Assembly: GCA_963969395.1 (NCBI GenBank)
Contig: OZ017803.1
Location: 17,174,001-17,238,000, forward strand
Length of the DNA stretch: 64,000 nucleotides
Source of the DNA: Pseudoscleropodium purum
Taxonomy: Eukaryota; Streptophyta; Bryopsida; Hypnales; Brachytheciaceae
Direction: 5' to 3'
Below the pieces are notes generated by a model, which saw only the letters and a list, made by a program, of their open reading frames with translations, was not told the origin of the DNA and made no database searches. Each line of letters opens with the position of its first letter. Position 1 is the stretch's first letter. Shown here piece after piece: positions 1 to 10,206 of the stretch. A program made the translations under genes and the position numbers.

Positions 1-465
1 AAAGATATTGTCAACGGCGACTTTCTCCAATGCATACAGCGAAAAAGCCGCTCGTGTTTGTTAATTCCTCACCTTCGCCACCCTGCCGCTGGCGTCGACT
101 CCCTTCGCGAACTTCGTGCCACCGGAAGGACCTGCGGAAAAAGGAAGGAAGTCAAGGACAATCAAGAAGTCGAAAACTCAGAACTAGTAGCCATAGCAGA
201 AAGCAAAGAATTAGATCGTCATATGCAATCGATCGAGCTAGTGCATCCCGATCGGCTTGAGATAATTACCAAGAGGCTCCTTAACGTTGATCTTCCTATT
301 CCTGTTGGCGCTCGCCTCCACACGCAACACGCTTCGCTCCTTCGAAATTGTCCTCAAAGAAGGCAAACCTTGCACACCCGAGCCGGCGAACGACGTCCTC
401 TCCAGCTTGGAGGGAGCCACCGTGGGAAGAGCCATAACAATCGAGCAAGCCGAGGTCGCGGCCAT
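1..465 (-). CDS. psbR: Photosystem II 10 kDa polypeptide PsbR (5' part; runs off the left edge)
   Basis: PsbR is a nuclear-encoded thylakoid protein of photosystem II that stabilises the oxygen-evolving complex. Exon 1 (465-270) starts at ATG 465-463 in a good plant context (GCTATGGCC) and encodes a Ser/Ala/Arg-rich plastid transit peptide followed by GLPSLR, RVEAS and INVKEPLG. The last two stretches fit the PsbR transit-peptide junction and mature N-terminus. A GTAATT donor follows. Exon 2 (131-73) follows a TTTTTCCGCAG acceptor, joins in phase and contains the family motif GVDASGR, ending AAG before a GTGAGG donor at 72. Intron 2 continues to the window edge, so the GYSPIY region and the C-terminal membrane helix lie outside. 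No stop or frameshift is seen in the visible part. The family call rests on the transit-peptide junction, GVDASGR and the matching splice phases; I am confident but cannot verify exon 3. Confidence 0.82.
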
Positions 466-835
466 AGCTACAAACAATGGGGGTTGCAAAGCTAAGCTAA
501 GCGTGAGAATGCACAGTGACTCAAGTAAGCGGTGATCGCAGTCAATTGTTGTGTTCTTGAGGAACGTGCATGGGCAGCCTTTGTACCGCTCCACGGGCAA
601 GCCACGGGTACCCGTGCCAACTAGGATTTGATCATGAAGTCCACGTGGTTGATGCTCTTTGGCAAAAGTGGATTTTGTTCCGGTCTGGGCCGTCGATGTG
701 GGGAAAGGTTATCCACCACGCGCCAATGCTGAGGAGGTGGGATTGGTGCCCGGAGTCGGTTTTAGGGCTTCTGGCCCACGCAGGGTACTGTTCCTGCGGG
801 TATACGGGTGCCTTCACGTGCCTAGATATCGATAT
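466..835 (-). promoter_or_regulatory. Probable light-responsive promoter/5' region of psbR
   Basis: Upstream of the psbR ATG (increasing coordinates) lie two palindromic G-box cores, CCACGTGG at 641-648 and CACGTG at 815-820. Between them, GGTTATCC at 707-714 is GGATAACC (an I-box, GATAA core) on the gene strand. G-box plus I-box pairs are typical of light-regulated photosynthesis genes. No clear TATA box is seen between 490 and 560. The assignment is by motif only. Confidence 0.45.
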
Positions 836-1840
836 TGAGTTTTCCATTGGCGCTTTCTGAGGCGCCAGGCATGCAACCCTGGTGTTCATTCGTGAGCGGA
901 CTCCGGCTATTCATCGTTGAGCCGTTCATCGATTTAAAGTCCCATTCATTGTAGACTTACTGTACCTGTAGCATCCCCAGTCCAACCGGTATATTGGCCG
1001 TCCAAATCTTATTTCTAACTTTTATTTGGTGAAAAATTAGTATCTGGGAATGAACATCAAAAAAACATCTTTGAATAGATATAAAATCGAAATTTTATTT
1101 GGAAATTAGAGAATCAAAGTAGAGACTATTGAAAGCTTGCTAAAAGATAACAAAAATGCAAAGTAGTGTCATCGAAACAATTTACGTATGAAGAAGTGGG
1201 GGTGACTTTCATGAGTATTGGCTTGTAATCTTGTACAAGGTTGTCTTCCCTAATAGATGACCAACATGATGTTTAAGACATCTAGTAGACCTCTCATCCG
1301 TCTAATAAAATCAACTTTAAAATTGACTTTTGTAAAAAGACTCAATAGTTATAATTTTGACATGTTAGTGTTTCATATTATTAAAGCAATTCAATTTGGT
1401 AAATACTTATTATACTTTGACTAAAGGTTCATAATCAAAATAAGATTTCAAATTGCCTCAACTGTTGAATATGGCCTTATTAGACAAAAATGTCATGCTT
1501 ACTTAACATTTGTCATGTATGACATGCAACATCAAACATCTATTAGACACCAAAACTCAAAATACTATCCAACAAGACAACCCTAATCTAGTATAGTTGT
1601 TTGTCAATCAATCTTTTCTTTTCTTGTGTTTCAATTGTGAATTTGAAACAATGTTGAATTTAAGAATTCAGCAATGAGATATCGATTTGACCGCCTTAGA
1701 CCCAAACAATAGATTCTAATCTTCTTGCGATGGAGCTGCCTAGCTAGCTAGGCTCGCTATTCAGTGTCATTTGGCTTGTTGATTGCACAATTGATGGAGT
1801 TGAATTTGTGTGTTGGAGGTTTGAGGGTGTGAATATTTTT
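836..1840. other. Intergenic, no feature recognised
   Basis: An AT-rich spacer after about position 1010. No coding frame, RNA gene or repeat could be supported here. Confidence 0.5.
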
Positions 1841-1848
1841 AATAGCTG

Positions 1849-2162
1849 CATGGTTGTCATAACGGGCAAGTTAGGGTCATCGGACGGGACGGACGGACGA
1901 GCAAACCGGACCGGATGGACGGACGGTTCGAACGGCTTTAATTTTGTAATTTGTGCAATTTTGCGGAATGACACGTCACCTCGGAATGCAAAATCCAGGG
2001 CGTGGACAATCTCGTCTACGCCCAGCATGTTCCTTAATCTATATGGCATCCACGTGGCCTATTTTTCCGTTATCAAAAAGTCAACTATGTGTTGACTATA
2101 TCGGACGGGCGAGACCTCTAACGGACCGGCGAACCGGACATCTGTCCACTATGACAACCATG
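1849..2162. mobile_element. hAT-type miniature inverted-repeat element (314 bp, non-autonomous)
   Basis: The ends are 13-bp perfect terminal inverted repeats, CATGGTTGTCATA at 1849-1861 and its complement at 2150-2162. They are flanked by an identical 8-bp direct duplication AATAGCTG (1841-1848 and 2163-2170). An 8-bp duplication is the hallmark of hAT transposases. The interior holds no transposase and is unusually rich in GGAC/CGGAC words near both ends (1879-1933 and 2102-2140), like the short subterminal repeats that hAT transposases bind. The ends resemble those of the element at 29977-30227. Confidence 0.8.
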
Positions 2163-2170
2163 AATAGCTG

Positions 2171-3906
2171 GGACTGTCCGTGTTATTCTGCAGATGTGAT
2201 CGAACAACAGATAACTACGACCCTGTAAACCGCACCTTTTCTAGATGATGAGGGGATTTATTTTCTTAAACTTGGAGTTAGCAAAGTTTAATTTGGGATT
2301 ATACCCTCATTAGCAAAGACCTGCAACCAGACATTGGAAGTGTTATTGGACGTGCAACATTTGAGGTCAACCTGGAATATCGCATGTCCGGTGCGGCCTT
2401 ACACAGGCGCATTGGCGAGTGGTTCAAAATCTCCCTCTGGTTTCCCGTTGCAGAGGATCTCCTTCATGGAAGTAGTTTGCAGTCTAGAATTGGTGAATTG
2501 AAAACACAGGCTTAATGAAATTTTTTTCCAGATTCCCCGTGTGACTTTCTATTCATCTAAGTCCTCTGTCGAATGCAAACTGACTGCACAGTACCCAGTA
2601 CGAATGGTGGAGACTGGAGAGTTTCATTGTCTCCCGCAGGATGTGCCCGTGCACTAAGATACTGTAGAGGGGACCACGGCGACTTGGCGAGCAGCATGTG
2701 CCCTTTGCAGTGCGTAATTCCACCTGTCTTCGAGGGTCAGAAGGAAATCAGGCAGGAATCAGCGGTACGGCCTAGCCTAGCCATTGTAGCTCTTCTAGCC
2801 TTCGTTTGCTTCTGCGAAGGTTATTAAATAAGCTGGCCAGAGGGAGACAGCGGATTGGAAGTGGAGTTGAGGAGGCGGGTGCTGGTTGCCAATTAATTGC
2901 CAACTGAGAAGACGTCTTGCTGAAGTTCAGGTGCTTGGTGAGCTCTCCGGCTCTCCCCAGCTCGGTCGACAGGAACGGTGCGGCTTCTTTCTGATGTTGG
3001 ATGCGATGGCGAACTTGCGTTGTTGACATTTGTGTGCATGTTTTCTACTCGTGGTGGGGCTCTCAAGAAGCTAGCTTTGCCACTTTGGGGGTGGGGTGGG
3101 GTGTGACAGCCCGATCCGGAACTAGAAACGCGACGTGGTGAGCGAATCGATCAACCTCGTGCTCTAGGCACATTCCCTCCTGCTCTAGGTACATTTTTCA
3201 TTTTGAACCACTCTCAGACATGCTGCACACGAAGTGACTAGTGTTCAAGTACGTATTCCGGTGTGACGAATGCTCTCGTTGCAGCATAGTCCATTAGGAT
3301 TCGTTAAATCGTCTTCTGCTGCGGTAACTAGTGCGCTACTCTGAAGACCAGTCACGGGAGCAGATCAGATCATTGCCTCGCCATGTGTTTGTCATGAGTT
3401 TTAGGCGCTCGGTGCTGTAGTCGACGTGGTTTTATAAAATTTTGAGTATGGGTGGGTTTGGAGCTCTTGTTGCGCACAGATCAGCAGAGAAGAGAAGCTG
3501 CAACAACTGGGGAATGGAGACTCTCCACAGATTAGTAAGGCTCTCTCGGCCTTTTCTTCCCAAGTTTCAGCCACCAGGTCAATTTGTGAGACCCGTTCAG
3601 TAAAGCCCAAGTTTGATATTATGGGATTCAATTTTGATGGATCGGTTACGCACGCAGGTTGGCGAAGGGGACATCTTGGGCAAAGCAAACTCGAAGTATA
3701 TGACCTGATATTTAATTTCCCAATTTAACGGAAGGTTTTATAGTTGTTGAAATCGGGATGCTTTTAGCCATATGCAGTGTGAAGTCCACTTTGTATAGTT
3801 AATGGGCACATCGAGGATTGAAGACTTGTCACGGTCGAGTGAGATATTGTCACCACCAAGTATTACGAGAGGACCCATTCGCAGTTAGAGATGGAGAGGA
3901 GTATTG
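2171..3906. other. Intergenic, higher-GC, no gene recognised
   Basis: Base composition is more balanced than in the spacers to the right, especially 2400-3100 and 3250-3700, which could mark gene remnants or untranslated exons. Short open frames exist (for example 2573-2827 plus, 3401-3688 minus), but none shows a family motif or a convincing splice pattern. Confidence 0.4.
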
Positions 3907-5787
3907 ATGGCAGACGGCTATATATGCAAGATTTATCTCTTGTGGGCTATGGCATACATAAGTGTGTTGTGTACTTGTGTCTCAATGAAGAAGGTCAAGT
4001 GTTGCTCAAGTAGAAGCAGGATTTTTTGGAGGATGAAGGCAACAACTTGAGCAATTGGAATACCTCGAACAACACTTCTATTTCTGAAATGGTGTGAAAT
4101 GTACCCAAGATTTTGTAACTATGTTGGATTTCTCCCTTCTTCTTTTTTGTCACTTGGTTGGGAATATCTACGCCCTCACTCTATGTAAGTGGCTTTGTCT
4201 TGTTGTGGATTTGTTATTTTAGATAGTGTGTCTTTGATTTAGAAGTGGTGCTCTAAATAGGCAGCATTGTGACTTGGAACTTGGAGGAGGTTAGCTTAGT
4301 TGATGTAATTGACGTAGAATGTGTTGGCATGCAACAAAAGCTTGTCAATCTTACAATCTTGAAGGTGGAAAACACAAATTGGAGCAAGAATTTCCTTAAA
4401 GACATTGTGAACTACTCCAAGTTGGTGTACCTCAACATGAGTTGAACTTTCATCGGTAAAAAATTTCCAAATAAACTTCCTAAATTCTAGCATCTATAAG
4501 TGATAGACCTCATGAGTGTATATTTCAAGGGCAAAATGGAAGACAGATTTGACAAGCTCTATGAGCTCAAGTTCTATGTCTCAACTGAAAATACTTTGAA
4601 GACCAAATGCTAGAGTCCGTTCTTTCAAAAACAAAGCTTGAAGAATTGACTTTGTCACGTAACAATTAGAATGGTACACTATTGTTGGACTTTTTTACCA
4701 TTTCAAACTTGAAAGTCTTTTGGTTAGACTCAAACTTGGATATCTAGACATGGTTTCATGGCCGAATATGAGCTTATGGGAGGGCCTAGAGGATCTTCAC
4801 CTACATTGCGTGAATTTCCTATGATCTCTTTTTCTAAGAGGGCTATTGATGTTGAAGACTCTCGTTCTTGAGAGAAGCCATCATGGGTCCCATTTCCTCT
4901 CTTCAAATTCTGACACATATGGAAGAACTCAATCTAGCCATTTCGGCAACAACATGCTCAACAACCACATTCTAAATATGTTCGGAAGCATGCCCAACTT
5001 GAAGGTATTGTAGCTTTATCAAAATCACCTGACTGGGCCTATTTTATCTTCACTATTGGAGTGTAAAAGATTTCACAAAATCATTGCTTTCTATAATAGC
5101 TTCAAAACATGGAGACATGGAAAGCCTAGCAAATCCAAGGGGCAACTTGAATAGGCTTGACATTGGAAGCAATAACTTAACTGGGAGAAAACTGAAAAAT
5201 TTGGGAAATTTAACGTTTTTCATGTTTCTTGCCATGAATGCAAATATGCCACATTTAACTACTTTTGGACTATTCATTGAATTCTAGACTAAAGATCATA
5301 GGGTCCCTTGATTGTAGGATTGGAAGTTCCCTTGATATTTTGTATAGATTTCGTAATGTTTTGCATTATTTCTTGATGATAATTTTTTTTCTCACAATGA
5401 CCATTATTAACTAGAGAAAAACCTGGGAAATCTGACACTTCTCATGCTTCTTGCCACAAATGCAGATATCTAAGTGGAAAGATCCACCCAATTGAAGGAG
5501 CATGTTGCTTCTCACATGGCTAAAGCTAAGTTTAAATCATTTACGTGGACCAATTCCTCCTAAAATTGCCTAGCAATTTGGAACGGTAATATATCAATAT
5601 TTTGTCTCCACCAGCCCCGACTCAAGAATTCCCATATGATCTCAAGAGGAATACTTTGCTTCATCAAGTGGACTTGATGGGGTGCAACTTTTATGAAGGT
5701 CTTGTGCCTCCATATCTTCCTAACGCAACAATGTGTCCTTACAGTTGCTTAGATTACATAAAAGCAACTGACTGGTACGACTCTTGA
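3907..5787 (+). pseudogene. LRR receptor-like protein pseudogene (ectodomain relic)
   Basis: A decayed gene for a leucine-rich-repeat receptor (RLK/RLP class, cell-surface sensing). ATG at 3907 opens a hydrophobic signal peptide (YLLWAMAYISVLCTC). A frame change then leads into an LRR N-terminal domain around 3975-4060 (EEGQVLLK, a stop, then DFLEDEGNNLSNWN). Broken LRR units follow in shifting frames: NLTILKVENTNW and SKLVYLNM near 4350-4440, LYQNHLTGPI near 5015-5045, LDIGSNNLTG near 5155-5185, LSLNHLRGPIPPKIA near 5525-5570, and VDLMGCNFYEGLVPP near 5665-5715. Many stops and frameshifts interrupt it. No kinase domain or clear transmembrane helix is visible, so either the parent was a receptor-like protein or the 3' part is lost. 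Confidence 0.75.
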
Positions 5788-7884
5788 CACATATGGCAAA
5801 ATTTGTTAAAATTTAGAGCTTCAAAACTCATGGACTTTTGTTGGCTTCAAATCTCTTCTAATGCCCCCAAATTATACTAACCTAAAATATAGACGATTAT
5901 AAATTTACAAACTCAAGGATAAATATTTAAAAAATGTACATATCTTGTGAATTATAATTTTTCAAATCCTTAGCTCACGACATTGTAAGTTCGTAAGCTT
6001 CAATCTCACCTTTTTGTCAATTTGAAGAAAATGCAAGTTGAATAAGAATTCAAATGGAATTCAAAAGAAGTGAACTAAGATTATCAAACAAAACCCACAT
6101 TGATTGATAACCATCACATCATAAATTCTTTGCCTAAATTGATGATCATAATTCTACATATAATCTCATTGACATCAAAGACAATGTTAATTAATGGGAT
6201 ACTTATGATTAACACTTTCAAAATTTGTAATGAAACCATGCATTGTCCAAATAATGTAACACCACCAAATGCATCCAATAATGTTTTGAACATGGTTTTT
6301 ATTATTGATCTATAAAAGCATTTGTTGAGTCTTATTAGTAATTGAAAAGGAATTGTACTTTTTCGTAGAATCCAATTTTTGAACTTCTCATGGAATACGC
6401 TACACTTTCATGTATGGAGGTTTTATATTTTGTATATATTAAAAAACAAGAATCTAGATGGGAATTTTTTGCAAACACATCATAATTTAGGTGTTGTTGA
6501 ATTGCAGTAAGTGGTGAATATATAGTATATAGCAAAACTATAATAATTTGAGTAAACCACATTTTGATGGAAAAATGTCTCTTTTTCATTAATACGTACA
6601 AGAAAATTATGTTTAATAGAAACAATGTTTTTTTATTCACTCTTGTATCTTCTATCACAAAACAACTTAATACTTTGTCCACCTCTCTTTACAAGTTTAA
6701 ACAGCTTGGATTTGCTTTGGCATACTTTTATACAACCTTCTATACCTTGGTGCAATGGAAGTCTAACATTCTTCAATATGTTCCTACAACTTGATCTAAA
6801 ATTTATGTTGGAACACTTTTATATTGATTTAGATTGTGTTTTAGCCCTACCTGAAGATGTTCACTTGGATATAAATAAGGAGAATGGCCACTGAAGATCA
6901 TTACACTTTTGTGATATCAACCATTGGCGAGCATTTTCAATGGATGTGCAAGTGGGCAACAGGGCAAGGGGTAGTTGGTTGTGTCAAATAGTAAATAGGC
7001 ACTATCAAATGGAATTTTTGTTTTTCCAATGTACCTCATTTGATTGCAAGGCTCTAAAAACAATCTTCCATTTCTTCAATCTTTGTGAAAATTTGCATGC
7101 ATGTTCTTGATTATTCAAAATTCCATATGATTAAAAATGTCATAGTCATCTTTTGAAATTTTTTTAAAATATAGACCACAAAGTCACTTTGCTTGCAAAA
7201 AAATTATTGTTTTTTTAAAATTGAACTTTAATTCATAAACGATACAAAGGAACTTTTTTAGTCAATGAATGACAAAGAATCTCTCCATATTGGACATAAG
7301 TGCAACTATACATCCTCCAAAATTTGTGTGAAAAGGGAAGGTCATCTACATTTTTTTGACTTCCAATGAGTGTTTTTGCAATATTTTAAGCCAATAATTT
7401 ATATGTTACCAAAACAAATGATTTGCACGATGACCATCTCAACGTTTAAGGGTTAATTGAAGGTAAAGGAGCCTTGAAGAACTTTTAAAATTATGAACAC
7501 AAGTTTGTGCTCTTGTTCTTTTAGAGGGTAAAGGGTAAAAGAATGTAGCATCTTTTTAGAAATATAATATTTATTCCAACTATTACCTAGGAAAAAAAAT
7601 AATGTCTTCTTAAGTAGTTAGTACAAAATTTTGAAGCTTGGGCAAAACATTTGAATTTTTTTTTAAATTTAAAATTTTTATAATCACATTCCACTTGAAT
7701 TTTTTAAATTCATTCCACTTGAATTTGTGATGTACATAAGAGTTTTTGAAGAGTGTTTTTTAAAGCACCTTGAAAGCATTACATTTTTATTGGAACCCAA
7801 TTTTTCATTGATATCATTTGGCTATTCATTTGTAATTATATTTGAAATATAGATTTCTTTTAACATTGACTAACAACCTAGAGA
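5788..7884. other. AT-rich intergenic, no feature recognised
   Basis: Long A/T runs and only short accidental frames. A stretch at about 7780-7860 is weakly similar to about 21080-21160, so the repeat family annotated next may begin earlier. Confidence 0.4.
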
Positions 7885-9180
7885 AATAAAAGTGCAACCA
7901 TGGAATGTAATTTTATAATTTTTTATTTTAATTATAGAATAATAATATACACCATGACAATGAACACTATTATATAAATCTAGAGAACTTTTCAAAAAAA
8001 ATGGAGCATCATTTACATTTGATATGAGTTCTTTCACTTTTTATTTTAAAATTTGTAATAATTATAATTATGTTCTAAAACAATGTAATTTTTTTAAAAC
8101 TATAATAAGACATGTAGCCACTAATCTCAAGAAATAAATACAAAATATCACATTCATAGGTACTTGCAAAATGAAGTTTGAAAAAAGAATTGTAGGCTCG
8201 TCCTTTAAGAATTACAAGTCCCATTCAAACTTTATATGACATGGAAATCTTGACAATCGTGAACTCATTAATATACTAAACTTTAGAAGTGTTTGTTGAC
8301 CAATTAATAGTTGGTGTTGGAATTCTATATTTGTCAATACAACCCCTCCAAAGATTCAAACCCTACGAGTGCAAACAAATTGTATCATCTCTAATATTTT
8401 TCATAATCCAAATTTTATCCAATCCAAATTTTTATAGCCTTTGTTATTTTAAAAGTTCTTGTCGGTTTCTTTTAAATCCTTTTCAACTTCTTCAAGGCCT
8501 CAATTGAAAAGACATTAAATTCTTTATGGATTGAGATTCTATGGTTACAAAATAGACCCTTTCAACTCTCAAAGTTTTCTTTTTAAATTCCAAATATGTC
8601 TTAGCTTCATTCTACCATTTTTGCCATGGATTCATTTCAATTTTGGCCTAGTACTTCAAAGGCCCTCAAAGGTTATAAAGCAAACTCCATATATAATACA
8701 AGTCAATAAGAAAATTCCAAAGTTTATTAGAAAATTGGCTACACTAGTTATGACCTAAAAGTCATTATCTATTGTTATCTATTATTACTTGCTAGAATCT
8801 ATTGATAGTATATATGAATTCTATAAGCTATATAGTGAGATGTTATGTGGTTATAGCAACTCTTAGCAAGCTACAAAAAAACACTTTTCTAATCACTTTT
8901 TGAAGTTTCAACACTAATATTTTACAATGTACTTGGTCAAATTTTTTGAGATTTTTTTCACTATTTTCATACAAATTAGTGATGAAATTCCTATTGTTGG
9001 AATGCTCAAATTAATGTAAAAGTGCATTTTTCTTTCATTGTAGCTTTTTGTTCTAGACATGGTAGTTATTGAGATTTTTTTCCACATATTCTCATACAAT
9101 TTAGTGATGGAAGATCTTGTGGTTGGGATGCACAAATGCAAAAGCATATTTTTCTTTCATTGTCGCTTTTTCTACTAGAC
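7885..9180. repeat. Dispersed AT-rich repeat, copy 1 (continuous)
   Basis: 7885-8757 matches 15821-16707 over its whole length with scattered substitutions and small indels (shared words such as GAATTGTAGACTCGTCC with one difference). 8770-9180 matches 19195-19770, including the TAGCAACTCTTAG segment. In copy 1 the two parts are contiguous; in copy 2 they are about 2.5 kb apart. A more diverged relative of the first part is at about 21060-21850. No coding capacity recognised, and the class of element is unknown. Confidence 0.7.
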
Positions 9181-10206
9181 TAGGTTTGAAGAGTTTTTTG
9201 GAAGGGTTGATAATACTTATTGTGACTACTTTCCATCATTCATACATTCATAGTTTTATAGACTTGTTGTTTGAAGTACAATGACTTATTGTATTAGTAC
9301 TTGTGATGTTCATTTACCAATTGAAAGTCACACTATTTTAAATTTATTAGTGTATGCTAAATAAGTGAATAATAATTTCCTTAAATATGGAATTTTGAAG
9401 CACTTGACACTAATTTTTTGGCTTCACAAAATTTGGCACTAAAAACAATAAATCAGTGTAGCATCTACATTTTTAATTGCCCTTGAAATATAGATAGAGG
9501 AGCACAAATTCCAAAATTATTGAAGAGGAATTTCGGTCTAACAATATTGTTCAGAATGATCGAATGAGAGTTTGATCAACCTTTCAAAATAGGCAACAAA
9601 TAATTCAACATGGATGTTCTTCCACTTCTTTAGGTAGGAGCTAGTTTTTAATTAGTCTTTTACCTCCAAGATCCTTTTTCTAAAGATTGCTCCTTTTTTG
9701 AGAAGTCATCACTATTGGTAAATTAAAGGCACTAATTCTAGCTTCAACCATTGACATTTCTATCTTCAAAATTAGATTCTATAGATAACAACACATATGT
9801 ACGCAAGACAAAAACTCCACATAAACAAAATTCTAGACAAAAGTCAACAAGAGTCTCCACCATTAAGTTAGAAACTCCGCTTCAATGTCATATACATCGT
9901 AATTTTTGTTCAAATAAATTAGGGATGTGGATTGATATAATGCAAGCTCGAGTAGCTTCTCTTGAACTGAAATTAGGGTTGCAATGGCAATAGCTGCTAT
10001 AACTGCAACTCTGTAATGCTCCTCGGCCTAATAATGGATTTATAATCAGTGTTTATTATAGTTAGTTTAAATTACAAAACTGAAGGAATTGAAATTAAAG
10101 CAGAAGATTTGACATCGTCAATAGTAATATAATACATATATTAAACACCAATGAAGAGTTAGGGTAGAGAATACTTATCAATACGTACTTGGTAAGGCGC
10201 TTGGAG
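9181..10206. other. AT-rich intergenic with one uncertain open frame
   Basis: A plus-strand frame at 9751-9993 (80 codons) ends in a short helix-like stretch (MQARVASLELKL) but shows no recognisable family or splice signals. The rest contains nothing I can support. Confidence 0.3.

Noticed and set aside
2400..2440. tRNA-like word GTGGTTCAAAATC
   Set aside because: No cloverleaf, acceptor stem or anticodon arm can be built around it. I found no tRNA or rRNA gene in the window.
2573..2827. 84-codon plus frame ending in a hydrophobic stretch
   Set aside because: No homology signal, no splice context and no codon pattern that sets it apart.
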